From DATFDN01 sp963756545 (GTDB lineage Bacteria > Pseudomonadota > Alphaproteobacteria > Acetobacterales > Acetobacteraceae), in contig CAVWNY010000001.1 in the NCBI GenBank assembly GCA_963756545.1, positions 806,001 to 870,000 of the forward strand: 64,000 nt of DNA, read 5' to 3'. This document shows, piece by piece, positions 25,670-33,898 of the stretch. The notes under the pieces are model-generated. The model saw nothing but the letters and a program-made list of their open reading frames with translations, did no database searches and was not told where the DNA came from. The position numbers and the translations under genes are program-made. Each line of letters begins with the position of its first letter. The stretch's first letter is position 1.

Positions 25670-25854
25670 CGAGTTCAGGCCAAACTTTCGCTCTCACGTA
25701 AATGCATCTTCTGCGATGGCGAGCCGCTTACCAAGGAACCTGGGGAGTTTCCGCTAGACGGTCACGTCCCTGGACGTGGTGTAGGAGGCGGCCACCGCGG
25801 TGAACCTGGGTAGGGTTGGGTTGCGAGTCGCAACTCTGATCCAAGGACCCCACG

Positions 25855-26599
25855 ATGACCGACCAGGAGACTGTCCTGCGCGAGCTGCTGGCGAAAGGCA
25901 CGGATGCCAGCGTGCTGCGCGAGATGATCGGGTTTGCCGCCCAACGCCTGATGGAGTTGGAGGTCGGCCAGATGACTGGCGCCGGCCACGGCGAGCGTAG
26001 CGCCGATCGACTGGCGCAGCGCAATGGGTACCGGGACCGCGACTGGGAGACCCGGGCAGGCACCGTCGAGCTGCGCATCCCGAAGCTGCGCAAAGGCAGC
26101 TACTTCCCTTCCTTCCTCGAGCCCAGACGCACGGCCGAGAAGGCGCTGACGGGGGTCATCCAGGAGGCCTACGTCCATGGCGTCTCGACCCGAGCCGTCG
26201 ATGACCTGGTGCAAGCGATGGGGGCGTCCGGCGTCAGCAAGAGCCAGGTGTCGCGGCTCTGCGGCGAGATCGACGAGCGCGTGAATGCCTTCCTCTCCCG
26301 GCCGATCGAGGGCGAATGGCCCTATCTCTGGCTTGACGCCACCTACGTCAAGTCCGTCAGGCCGGGCGCATCGTCTCCATCGCCGCCACGATCGCGGTCG
26401 CGGTCAATACCGATGGCCGACGAGAGGTGCTCGGCATGGCCACCGGCGCCAGCGAGGCGGAGACCTTCTGGACTGACTTCCTGCGATCGCTCGCCCGGCG
26501 CGGCCTGCGTGGGGTCAAACTGGTCATCTCGGACAGCCACGAAGGCCTCAAGGCAGCCGCTGCCCGCGTGCTCACGCCTCCTGGCAGCGCTGCCGCGTG
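25855..26599 (+). pseudogene. IS256-family (mutator) transposase, N-terminal part
   Basis: Begins MTDQETVLRELLAKGTD and continues with MELEVGQMTGAGHGERS, then LRIPKLRKGSYFPSFLEPRR and WPYLWLDATYVK, in which the first catalytic Asp lies. One base is missing near 26351, after which the family continues in another frame as GRIVSIAATIAVAVNTDGRR and FWTDFLRSLARRGLRGVKL. A second shift occurs at about 26575 before SWQRCRV. At 26599 it is interrupted by the nested IS1182-like element. Not functional. Confidence 0.85.
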
Positions 26600-26693
26600 G
26601 GACTGTTGAAGAACTCCTGTCCGGCCGGGATTACGACACAGCGACGACGAAGTTGATGTGCAGCGGCGAAGCGATTTTCAGGGTTGTTGCGAG

Positions 26694-27779
26694 CTAAGGC
26701 GACGCGGCGAACAAAAGCGCGGGTATGTCGGCCAGCGCCCTAGCCAGCCGCTTCAAATTGATCGCCGTGGCGGTCAGAAACGCTTGGATGCGCATGTTCT
26801 GGAGCCCGCGCCGGACCGCCCTGGCCAGCCCGTGCCACGTCTTCGCCTCGCCGTGAAAGCCCTCCGACCGCCAGCGATGGCGTTGGTAGAGATGAGCGTC
26901 GTCCGTTGACCAGCGCTCCTTTCGGCGGCGGGCTCGCAGCGACGCGGGGTGATCGTCGCTGACCACCACAGCCTTGTTGACGCGCCCGGGTGATAAGCAG
27001 TCGCCCCGCATGGGGCAGTCCGGCAATCGCTGGACGCGAGTAGAAGAACCTGCCGTGCGGCACGCGTCGCTGTGGCCGCAGGATGCGACCATGCGGGCAT
27101 TTCAGGATGTCGTGCTTTGCGTCGTAGCGGAACCGGCGCTGCGGCACGCGGCTTCTGATCGGCTCCTTCTTGGCCGGAATGACAGGGTCAATGTCGCGCC
27201 GCTCGAGCCCGCCATACACCTTGCCATAGGCGTAACCCTGGTCGGCCGCCGCCACCTTAACCGATATGCCGGTCGTCGCCGCGACAGCATCGACCTGCGG
27301 CAGCACGTGATCGCCCTCGGTGGCCTGGCCCGTCGTGACTTCCACGTCGAGCACGACGCCGAACACGTCGTCCACTGCCGTGTGTTGCTTGTAGGCGGGC
27401 TCCAGGCGCAATTGCGCGCGTTCGTCGCCATCGTCGCGTCCGGGTCCGTCAAGCAGATCTTCTCGTGCTTACCAGATTGCCTGCCGTTCCGCTCGGCTTG
27501 AAGCTTCGCCGCCGTGGCGGCGGCCGTTTCAGGATCAGGCACGTTAGTCCCATTCTGCGCCAGTGCCGCATCGGCGTGCTGCTTGCCCAAGCTCTCCCAT
27601 GCGACGTCGGCGCGGATCAGCGTGGCATCGATATGCACCATTCGCCTTGGCGATCCCGGCGGCCATGCAGCTCTGCACCGTGCGAGTGAACACCTGCCGG
27701 AACAGATCAGCACCCCAGCGCTGACGAATGCGCGTCAGAGACGAGTGATCCGGCAGGATTTCATGCAGACCGAAACCCG
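26694..27779 (-). pseudogene. IS1182-like transposase, central and C-terminal part
   Basis: Read on the - strand after the IS66 insertion: WFAGFGLHEILPDHSSLTRI, VHIDATLIRADVAWESLGKQ, KICLTDPDATMATNARNCAW, GYAYGKVYGGLERRDIDPVI and, at the end, RWRSEGFHGEAKTWHGLARA. These blocks lie in three different frames (changes near 27640, 27410 and 27060), so the gene was decaying as well as interrupted. The family's DDE residues can be placed in the DATL, D-x-GYAYGKVYG and EGFHGEAK blocks. Confidence 0.82.
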
Positions 27780-27787
27780 CGAACCAG
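27780..27787. repeat. IS66 target-site duplication, left copy (CGAACCAG)
   Basis: Identical to 30748-30755 on the other side of the element. Removing IS66 and one copy restores the IS1182-like reading frame exactly. Confidence 0.9.
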
Positions 27788-27845
27788 GTAAGCGTCCGCC
27801 GAGAGGCACCTTGCCTGCATAAGCCTCGGGCGATGTGCTGGAGGC

Positions 27846-28289
27846 ATGCACGAGATCGAGCATGAGGCTGCGAGTGTGGCAGCCACTGTGGCTGCCACAG
27901 AAGCTTCGACGCAGCGGATCGAGATTGTTGGTGAGCGTCGACGTGCGCACGATGCAGCATTCCGCGCGCGCGTGGTGTCGGAGTCCATGGCGCCGGGGAT
28001 ACGGGTGCAGGAGGTGGCACGCCGGCACGGCATCTGCACAAGCCTGATCTATCGCTGGCGGCGCGTTGCTGCGCCGCAGGTCGGGTCGGCGTCTGCGGTA
28101 CGGCTCGTGCCGGTGCATGTGACCGAATCACGACCACCCGAGAAGCGTGCCGCACCGCCTCGGCCAGCAACCGAAGCCCGCCGCGGTAGCATGATCGAGA
28201 TCGAGCTTGATGGCGGCGTGCGGGTTCGGGTCGATAGCGACGTCAGCTTGGCGGCGCTGCGTCGGGTGGTCGCGGCGCTGCGCGGATGA
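27846..28289 (+). CDS. tnpA: IS66 accessory transposition protein TnpA
   Basis: A 147-residue protein of the IS66 OrfA type. A helix-turn-helix region (AHDAAFRARVVSESMAPGI, then VQEVARRHGICTSLIYRWRR, about residues 35-75) binds element ends or assists the transposase. It ends with a basic linker and IEIELDGGVRVRVDSDVSL, also typical. GGAGG lies one base before the ATG, too close to be ideal. The TGA overlaps the tnpB start as ATGA at 28286-28289. The codons for VAATVAAT near the start contain a perfect palindrome (see 27875). Confidence 0.9.
   Translation: MHEIEHEAASVAATVAATEASTQRIEIVGERRRAHDAAFRARVVSESMAPGIRVQEVARRHGICTSLIYRWRRVAAPQVGSASAVRLVPVHVTESRPPEKRAAPPRPATEARRGSMIEIELDGGVRVRVDSDVSLAALRRVVAALRG
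27875..27899. repeat. 25-bp palindrome inside the 5' end of tnpA
   Basis: TGTGGCAGCCAC and GTGGCTGCCACA are perfect inverted copies of 12 bp around a single T at 27887. In mRNA this would form a very stable stem over the first tnpA codons; as DNA it could be an operator. It lies about 90 bp inside the left end of IS66. Confidence 0.75.
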
Positions 28290-28633
28290 TCGCGCCGCCG
28301 GCGGGGGTCAAAATTTGGCTGGTGGCCGGGGCGACCGACATGCGCCGCGGCTTCGACGGTCTGGCTGCCCTGGTGGCGCGGCAGCTCAACCGCGACCCAT
28401 TCAGCGGCCAGGTCTTCGCGTTCCGGGGCCGGCGCGGTCATCTGATCAAGCTGCTGTTCTGGGACGGCCAAGGCTTGGTGCTCTACGCCAAGCGGCTGGA
28501 ACGTGGGCACTTTGTGTGGCCGGCGACGGCCGAGGGCGCGGTGTCACTGACGCCGGCGCAGCTCTCGATGCTGACTGAGGGGATTGACTGGCGCGCGCCG
28601 GCGCGCACCTGGCAGCCGGAGATGGCCGGCTGA
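28286..28633 (+). CDS. tnpB: IS66 accessory protein TnpB (IS66 Orf2-like)
   Basis: A 115-residue protein with the hallmark KIWLVAGATDMRRGFDGLAA, QVFAFRGRRGHLIKLLFWDG and LYAKRLERGHFVWP of the IS66 Orf2 family, at its normal length. It is required with TnpA and TnpC for transposition in studied members; its biochemical role is not settled. It starts within the tnpA stop codon (ATGA), indicating translational coupling. Confidence 0.95.
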   Translation: MIAPPAGVKIWLVAGATDMRRGFDGLAALVARQLNRDPFSGQVFAFRGRRGHLIKLLFWDGQGLVLYAKRLERGHFVWPATAEGAVSLTPAQLSMLTEGIDWRAPARTWQPEMAG

Positions 28634-28694
28634 ACCGCGCTTCGTTGCAGGTTTTGCTTGGTGCAACGCGGATGCGTGGTCGAGTTTTTTGCCC

Positions 28695-30353
28695 ATGCCG
28701 ATCACGCCCGCCGATCTGCCGAGCGACGTCTCCACCCTGCGGGCGATGGTCGCGGCACAGGCCTCCGAGCTCGCCGCTCAGACGGCGCGCCTGGCCGAGA
28801 TCGAGGCCGTCCGGCAGACGCAGGAGGTGGAGCTGGCGGCGGCGCGCGCCGGCCTCATCGAACAGCGGTTCGAGATCGAGGCGCTCAAGGCAAAGCTCGC
28901 CGGGGCAGTGCGCGCGGCATTCGGCCGATCGTCGGAGAAGCTCCGCGACGAGGTCGAGCAGCTCGAGCTGACGCTGGCCGACATCGACGAGCTGCTGGCC
29001 GAGACCGCGCCGCCGGACGATCCCGATGCCGGTGTGGACGCCGTGACGCAGTCCGAGACGCGCAAGCCGGTCCGACGTCCCTTGCCCGAGAGGCTGCCGC
29101 GCGATGTGGTCGAGCATGCGGCGCCCTGCCACGAGGAGACCGGGGCCTGCCTCACCTGCGGCGGGGCGCTGCGACGCCTGGGCGAGGACGTGACCGAGCT
29201 GCTGGACTACGTGCCGGGGTCGTTCCGCGTGGTCCGTCATGTGCGGCCGAAGTTGTCGTGCCGCTCCTGCGAGACGATCACGCAGGCGCCGGCGGCCTCC
29301 CTGCCGATCCGTCGCGGCCGCGCCGGACCGGGGCTGCTTGCGCACGTGCTGGTCGCCAAATACTGCGATCATCTGCCGCTGCACCGCCAAGCCGAGATCT
29401 ACGCCCGCGAGGACATCGACCTCAGCCGCTCGACCTTGGCCGACATGGTGGGGCAGACCGCGCGACTGATGCGGCCGCTGATCGACGCCTTGGCACGGCA
29501 CGTCATGGCCGGTGCGCGCGTGCATGCCGACGACACCGTGGTGCCTGTGCTGGAGCCGGGACTGGGCCGCACGCGGACGGCGCGGCTCTGGACCTATGTG
29601 CGTGACGACCGGCCGTTCGGCGGCACGGACCCGCCGGCGGCGCTCTACCGCTACTCGCCGGACCGCAAGGGCGAGCATCCGCGCGAGCATCTGCGGACGT
29701 TCCGCGGCATCCTGCAGGCCGATGGGTATGCCGGGTTCGCCGGGCTCTACGGCGACGGCCGCGTGGTCGAGGCGGCCTGCTTGGCGCACGCACGGCGCAA
29801 GTTCTGGGACGTGCACGAGGCGACCAAGTCGCCGCTCGCCCGCGAAGCGCTGGACCGGATCGCCACTCTCTACCGGATCGAGGACACGATCCGCGGCCGA
29901 CCGCCGGATCAGCGCCTACGTGCCCGCAAGGAACACGCCGCGCCGCTGATGGCCGAGCTGCGCGACTGGCTCGACGCGACCCGTTCGCGCATCTCGGGAC
30001 GCAGCAACCTGGCCGGGGCGATCCGCTACGCCTCGTCGCGCTGGGCGGCGCTGACGCTGATCTTGCGCGATGGGCGCGCCTGCATCGACAACTCCGCCGC
30101 GGAACGCGCGATGCGCCCAATCGCAGTCGGCCGCCGCAACTGGACCTTCGCCGGATCGGACGCCGGCGGCGAGCGTGCGGCGGCGATCTACAGCCTGATC
30201 GAGACGGCGAAGCTGAACGGCCTGGACCCGGAGGCCTACCTGCGCTGCGTCATCCAGTACATCGCGGACCACCCCGTGAACCGTATCGCCGAGCTGTTGC
30301 CGTGGAATCTCGCCGACGTCCGCCCACGACTGGATCAGCGCCTCGCTGCCTGA
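28695..30353 (+). CDS. tnpC: IS66 transposase TnpC
   Basis: A 552-residue DDE transposase. A coiled-coil N-terminus (residues about 15-105, with QRFEIEALKAKLAGAVRAAF) is followed by a zinc-finger-like segment (CLTCGG at about 152 and CRSCETI at about 193) and the catalytic core: VHADDTVVPVLEPG, ILQADGYAGFAGLY, and CIDNSAAERAMRPIAVGRRN carrying the final Glu. The C-terminal domain has YSLIETAKLNGLDPEAYLR. The frame is open back to 28584, but ATG 28695 (MPITPADLPSD) gives the usual start. Gene intact. Confidence 0.93.
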   Translation: MPITPADLPSDVSTLRAMVAAQASELAAQTARLAEIEAVRQTQEVELAAARAGLIEQRFEIEALKAKLAGAVRAAFGRSSEKLRDEVEQLELTLADIDELLAETAPPDDPDAGVDAVTQSETRKPVRRPLPERLPRDVVEHAAPCHEETGACLTCGGALRRLGEDVTELLDYVPGSFRVVRHVRPKLSCRSCETITQAPAASLPIRRGRAGPGLLAHVLVAKYCDHLPLHRQAEIYAREDIDLSRSTLADMVGQTARLMRPLIDALARHVMAGARVHADDTVVPVLEPGLGRTRTARLWTYVRDDRPFGGTDPPAALYRYSPDRKGEHPREHLRTFRGILQADGYAGFAGLYGDGRVVEAACLAHARRKFWDVHEATKSPLAREALDRIATLYRIEDTIRGRPPDQRLRARKEHAAPLMAELRDWLDATRSRISGRSNLAGAIRYASSRWAALTLILRDGRACIDNSAAERAMRPIAVGRRNWTFAGSDAGGERAAAIYSLIETAKLNGLDPEAYLRCVIQYIADHPVNRIAELLPWNLADVRPRLDQRLAA

Positions 30354-30416
30354 ACCGCCTCAACAGCTATCTCCACGCGGCTGCCCGGACGCTTATCGTG
30401 GAACCGACCAATGTTG

Positions 30417-30674
30417 CTAGCGCCGGCGCCCAGGCTGCGCTCGCTTGCCGGACGGCCGCGGCCGATGCTCATACGGAAACCGGCCTTTGATCGCGCGGTT
30501 GACATAGCCGCCCTTGGACTCGGTCTCCTCAAGCTCGACAAAGACGCCGTGGGGAACGCCCTGGTATCCATAGGCACCGGGTGAGCTGTGAAACTCGATC
30601 CACAGCTCCTCCGCATCCTCGTCGTAGCCGATCGCCCGAATGCTCGAAGACTTCACCAGCCGCATCGTCACCAT
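30417..30674 (-). CDS. KTSC-domain protein, passenger gene of IS66
   Basis: About 85 residues, starting MVTMRLVKSSSIRAIGYD. It has the KTSC-fold pattern: SSSIRAIGYD, a strand ELWIEFHSS, YGYQGVPHGVFVELEE and GGYVNRAIKGRFPYEH. The domain is named for its similarity to the C-terminus of lysyl-tRNA synthetases; its function is not established. The gene faces tnpC, inside the inverted repeats of the element, and is not needed for IS66 transposition, so it is cargo. TTG 30704 is an alternative start. No obvious ribosome binding site. Confidence 0.65.
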   Translation of the reverse strand: MVTMRLVKSSSIRAIGYDEDAEELWIEFHSSPGAYGYQGVPHGVFVELEETESKGGYVNRAIKGRFPYEHRPRPSGKRAQPGRRR

Positions 30675-30747
30675 GCACCAGACCCACTGCCTGATGCCAA
30701 ACAAACGAGACCGCGCCGCCCAGGAGGTGCCGTCACCGGACGCTTAC

Positions 30748-30755
30748 CGAACCAG
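30748..30755. repeat. IS66 target-site duplication, right copy (CGAACCAG)
   Basis: Right-hand partner of 27780-27787; it lies inside the N-terminal transposase codons for RWFG of the host IS1182-like element. Confidence 0.9.
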
Positions 30756-31030
30756 CGGATCGCGATGTTTACTTGCGCTTCGCGCATCAGCCTGCGGTCG
30801 TGGACGATCCCGAGCAGAAAACCGGCGAGCATGAGGCGGATCGCCACTTCGGGATCGATGCCGGGCCGCCCCGCACCATCCGGGGGTAGCAACTCCGCAC
30901 CTCGATGCGGAGCCACGAGAGCTCGAGAACCCGGTTCTACTCGGGCGAGGCCATGATCGTCGGGAATCAGATCGCGAAGCGAGGCTGCCATCAGGAATTC
31001 GGACTGACCCCGCAGTTTGCTGCCCAGCAT
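30748..31030 (-). pseudogene. IS1182-like transposase, N-terminal part
   Basis: Starts MLGSKLRGQSEFLMAASL (ATG 31030) and includes LRDLIPDDHGLARVEP, then RPGIDPEVAIRLMLAGFLLG and HDRRLMREAQVNIAIRWF, the usual N-terminal region. Between RVEP and GRPGIDPE the family sequence (VLELSWLRIEV) is in another frame, so two compensating shifts are present. The gene is cut at CTGGTTCG, the IS66 target duplication. It continues without loss (IRWF to AGFG) at 27779. Confidence 0.82.
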
Positions 31031-31101
31031 CGAATCGGCACACACTCGTTGCAGTTACGAGCGAATCAGGTCCGGCTGGCTTTTTCAACAGCCCCCGCGT
31101 G

Positions 31102-31559
31102 CATTGGATGCGCAACGCGCTGTCCTACGTCCCCAAAGGCCAGCAGAGCATGGCAGCGGCCGCCTTACGCCAAACCTTCCTCGAGCCGGATCGCGCCAGT
31201 GCCAGCCAAACACTGCGCCACGTCGCCGATCAGCTGCGTGCCAAATGGCCGAAGCTGGCTGCGTTCATCGACGACAACGAGACCGATGTGCTGGCGCATA
31301 TGAACCTCCCCGTCCAGCACCGCAGCAAGACGTCCAGCACGAACGGCCTTGAACGCGTCAACAAGGAGGTGAAGAGGCGCGCGGATGTCGTTGGCACTTC
31401 CCAAACGAGGGTTCGATCATTCGCCTGATCGGTGCCGTGCTGCTGGAGATCAACGACGAGTGGCAGATCCAGCACCGCTACATGCAGACAGAGCCCATGT
31501 CGGAACCTGCACCGCCATTGATCGAGGCCGAGCCCGCCCAGATTTCCACCGTCGCATGA
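31102..31559 (+). pseudogene. IS256-family transposase, C-terminal part
   Basis: Continues the outer IS256 transposase: HWMRNALSYVPKGQQSMAAA, then RHVADQLRAKWPKLAAFIDD and STNGLERVNKEVKRRADVVG, which carries the last catalytic Glu. A single missing base near 31389 moves the rest (FPNEGSIIRLIGAVLLEIND, EWQIQHRYMQTE) into another frame, ending at TGA 31557-31559. The part equivalent to VPKGQQ is the one also found inside the phosphatase gene at 8637. Confidence 0.85.
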
Positions 31560-31613
31560 TCCAAGGCCACCTCAATCTATACCCCAATTTCCACCACGTT
31601 GACGGACGTGACC

Positions 31614-31914
31614 CATCTGCGGCCCTGTGTGGGTGATGCTCCTATCTCGCTCCCTCCTCCAAGAGCGGCAACCAGGCTGTCGCAGAATGAAGGCCTCCGA
31701 TGATTCCTCGGCAGCACCTGTTCCGGCACGACCCTAGGTATGTCCGTCAGAATGCCTTCGGCTTGGGATATGGCGAGCGTACACGGTAGATCCGCCAGCA
31801 GAGTGTCGTCAGGAACACTGCCTCCTTGTCGGTGGCCGACGCCGATCCGAGCGTAGAGAGGACCGCGTTTGCCCTGAGGCGGTCGGCTTTGCACGCGCCC
31901 TGGCCCGGTGCGGG
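31614..31914. other. Intergenic sequence between the IS nest and the GMC oxidoreductase gene
   Basis: No gene is supported. The open frames here (for example 31577-31894 on the - strand) run into the IS256 end and have no recognisable product. No terminator with a T-run is seen after the GMC gene. Confidence 0.4.
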
Positions 31915-33882
31915 TCAGGCAGAGGTGCGTGCGTCCGCCAGGATCGCATCGCTTGCCTTCTCACTGATTACGTAGATGGGTGTGACGATGAAGAACCCTG
32001 GGATTCGGGGGAACACCGACGCGTCCACAATCCGCAGCCCTTGGGTTCCGTATACGCGGAAGCGGCTATCCACCACCGCCATTGGATCGTCCGGCGGCCC
32101 CATCCTACAGGTGCAGGAGGCATGATGGCCCCATGCTTGGTCGGTCACGAACCGGCTTATCGCATCCGGCGAGGCGATTGCGGGACCGGGCACCACCTCC
32201 TCCGCTGCGGGACCGGCAACTCGGGAAAGCGGCGCGGTCATGCGCCGAGCGAACGAGATGCCGGCGGCGAGCGAAGCCAAGTCTTCTCCCTGGGCATCGC
32301 TACTTTCGGTGAAATAGTGGAAGTTGATATCGGGCGTGTCGCGCGGATCGGCCGAGCGCAGCATCACGGTGCCGGCCGTATTGCGCGTGTGCGCCTTCAG
32401 GATCGCCCAGGTGAAGAAATCCTTGTCCCGGACCGCCTGGGAGTAGCCGGGGAAATAGCCCCGGAAGTATCCTGGAATCCCGAAGGTGAACAAGTCGGCA
32501 CGCTCTCGTGCGGGAACCGAGCGACGGATAATCCCGAGCACCGTCCCGTTGGTGGCATAGACACCCCCGTCACGCAGCCATTCAGCGTAGCACGGATCAA
32601 CCGGCTGACCCACACCCGGAACCCCAAAGCTGCACGCCTGCAGCAACGGAAAGTCGGTCCGCATCCGGGTGACCACGGTCGCCTCATACCGGTCCTGAAG
32701 GTTTCGCCCGACCCCCGGAAGGTCAACCAGGCTCGGGATGCCAAAGCGGGCCAGTTCATTACGCGGGCCAATGCCCGAGAGTTTCAAAAGCTGCGGGCTG
32801 TTGAACGCCCCCGCCGCGAGGATCACCTCCCGGGTCACCCGAAGGCGCTGGCGGGGGCTTGGCTCGGGGCCGGACGGCGAAGCGTTCGGGTCCGCACGGT
32901 AGAGGTGCGCGCCCTCAAGATACTCAACCCCGACGGCGCCGCGGCCTTCAAACAGGATGCGGGTGACGAGGGCGTGCGTCTTGACAATGAGATTGTTGGG
33001 CAGCGCCCGTGCGGTCGCTTGGATGTATTCGCGCGGCCCCGCGCGGCGGGCGCCGCGGATGGAGACTGGGATGTTGTAGATGCCGGACCGTCCGCCGAGC
33101 TCCGCGTGCCAGTCGTTCGGATCAAGGCCGGTGGCAAGCAGCGGGCCGAACAACGCCGGCAGCCCGGCTCCTTCGATTGCGCCGAAGACCACCTCCGCGA
33201 GCTGCGCATCCCGTGCGAGCAGGAACGGGCTATTGATCTGGGTCGTCAACCAACCCTGGTAGCCGTGACGGCTGGGATCGTTGAACCGGTCGCGTGGCGG
33301 GCTGCGATACCGGCAGCGTTCCAGACGCTGGAAGTAGCCTCGCATGATCGCGCTGTGCCACGACGCGTCCCCGGTGAGATCCGCGATGCCGTCCCAATCG
33401 GCGGCATCGGCGGTGACCGTGATCATTGCATGATGGGCGGTGCAGCCCCCGAGCGTTCCGGATCGGGGATAGAAGATGCCGTTTTTCGCGGTGACGAACT
33501 TGCAATCACGTTCCTGCTGCGCCTGATCAGCGTAGTGTCGGACGTAGTAGGCCCAGGATAAGGCCGGGTCCTCCGTGGCGAGCGGATGGAACGCGGGGAC
33601 CTCGTATTTTGGTCCGTCATCGGCGCCCCCGGCTTCCATCAGCACCACCTTATGACCGGCCCGGGCCAGGTTCGCTGCGAGTGGGCCACCCCCTGCACCG
33701 GACCCGATCACCACGTATTCGACAGGGGCCGAGGCCGGAACGGGGATGCCCGTCGGCAGATAGTCAGCCGTCTCGGGGACGTGGGCGCAGCCGCCCAGCC
33801 CGGCCGCAAACGCGGCACCGGCAGCAGCAAAGCCGCGCCGCGAAAGCGTTGCGATACCTGGCTTGCCCGTCGTTATGGCCAC
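31915..33882 (-). CDS. GMC-family oxidoreductase with Tat signal
   Basis: A 655-residue FAD enzyme. The N-terminus has a twin-arginine motif (SRRGFAAAGAAFAAGLGGC, with Cys32 as possible lipidation site), so it is exported folded. The FAD-binding motif is VVIGSGAGGGPLAANLARAG (from residue 57). The C-terminal GMC domain contains WGHHASCTCRMGPPDDPMAV and SVFPRIPGFFIVTPIYVISE. This last region lacks the His/Asn usually found at the second active-site position of glucose-oxidase-like members. The start is GTG 33882, 16 bases after the end of the cytochrome gene, so the pair is an operon. It probably passes electrons from an alcohol, aldose or sterol-like substrate to the cytochrome; substrate unknown. 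Confidence 0.9.
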   Translation of the reverse strand: MAITTGKPGIATLSRRGFAAAGAAFAAGLGGCAHVPETADYLPTGIPVPASAPVEYVVIGSGAGGGPLAANLARAGHKVVLMEAGGADDGPKYEVPAFHPLATEDPALSWAYYVRHYADQAQQERDCKFVTAKNGIFYPRSGTLGGCTAHHAMITVTADAADWDGIADLTGDASWHSAIMRGYFQRLERCRYRSPPRDRFNDPSRHGYQGWLTTQINSPFLLARDAQLAEVVFGAIEGAGLPALFGPLLATGLDPNDWHAELGGRSGIYNIPVSIRGARRAGPREYIQATARALPNNLIVKTHALVTRILFEGRGAVGVEYLEGAHLYRADPNASPSGPEPSPRQRLRVTREVILAAGAFNSPQLLKLSGIGPRNELARFGIPSLVDLPGVGRNLQDRYEATVVTRMRTDFPLLQACSFGVPGVGQPVDPCYAEWLRDGGVYATNGTVLGIIRRSVPARERADLFTFGIPGYFRGYFPGYSQAVRDKDFFTWAILKAHTRNTAGTVMLRSADPRDTPDINFHYFTESSDAQGEDLASLAAGISFARRMTAPLSRVAGPAAEEVVPGPAIASPDAISRFVTDQAWGHHASCTCRMGPPDDPMAVVDSRFRVYGTQGLRIVDASVFPRIPGFFIVTPIYVISEKASDAILADARTSA

Positions 33883-33898
33883 GGCACCCTGGTTCCGC

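Larger units (their letters stand above)
27788..30747 (+). mobile_element. Complete IS66-family element with 8-bp target duplication
   Basis: A 2960-bp innermost element. It has terminal inverted repeats starting GTAAGCGTCCG on both ends (27788 rightward; 30747 leftward) and direct repeats CGAACCAG at 27780-27787 and 30748-30755, the 8-bp size expected for IS66. It carries intact tnpA, tnpB and tnpC on the + strand and a KTSC-domain gene on the - strand between tnpC and the right end. As every gene is open and the duplication exact, it is probably the most recent insertion here. Confidence 0.93.
26600..31094 (-). mobile_element. IS1182-like element, itself interrupted by IS66
   Basis: Ends are near-perfect inverted repeats, GGACTGTTGAAGAACTCCTG at 26600 and, read on the other strand, GGGCTGTTGAAAAAGCCAGC from 31094. 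They are flanked by the 7-bp duplication CCGCGTG (26593-26599 and 31095-31101). Deleting the element and one copy of the repeat rejoins the IS256 reading as RCRVHWMRNA. Inside it the IS66 element occupies 27788-30747. Confidence 0.82.
25760..31613 (+). mobile_element. IS256-family element split by a nested IS
   Basis: The outer element of a three-level nest. Its ends are inverted repeats: GGTCACGTCCCTGGACGTGG at 25760 and, on the other strand, GGTCACGTCCGTCAACGTGG ending at 31613. The transposase is cut after codons for WQRCRV at 26599 and resumes with HWMRNALSYVPKGQQ at 31102; CCGCGTG is present on both sides of the interruption. No clear target duplication flanks the outer ends. Confidence 0.8.

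Noticed and set aside
27875..27899. Palindrome in tnpA as a transcription terminator
   Set aside because: It lies inside coding sequence at the gene start and has no following T-run.
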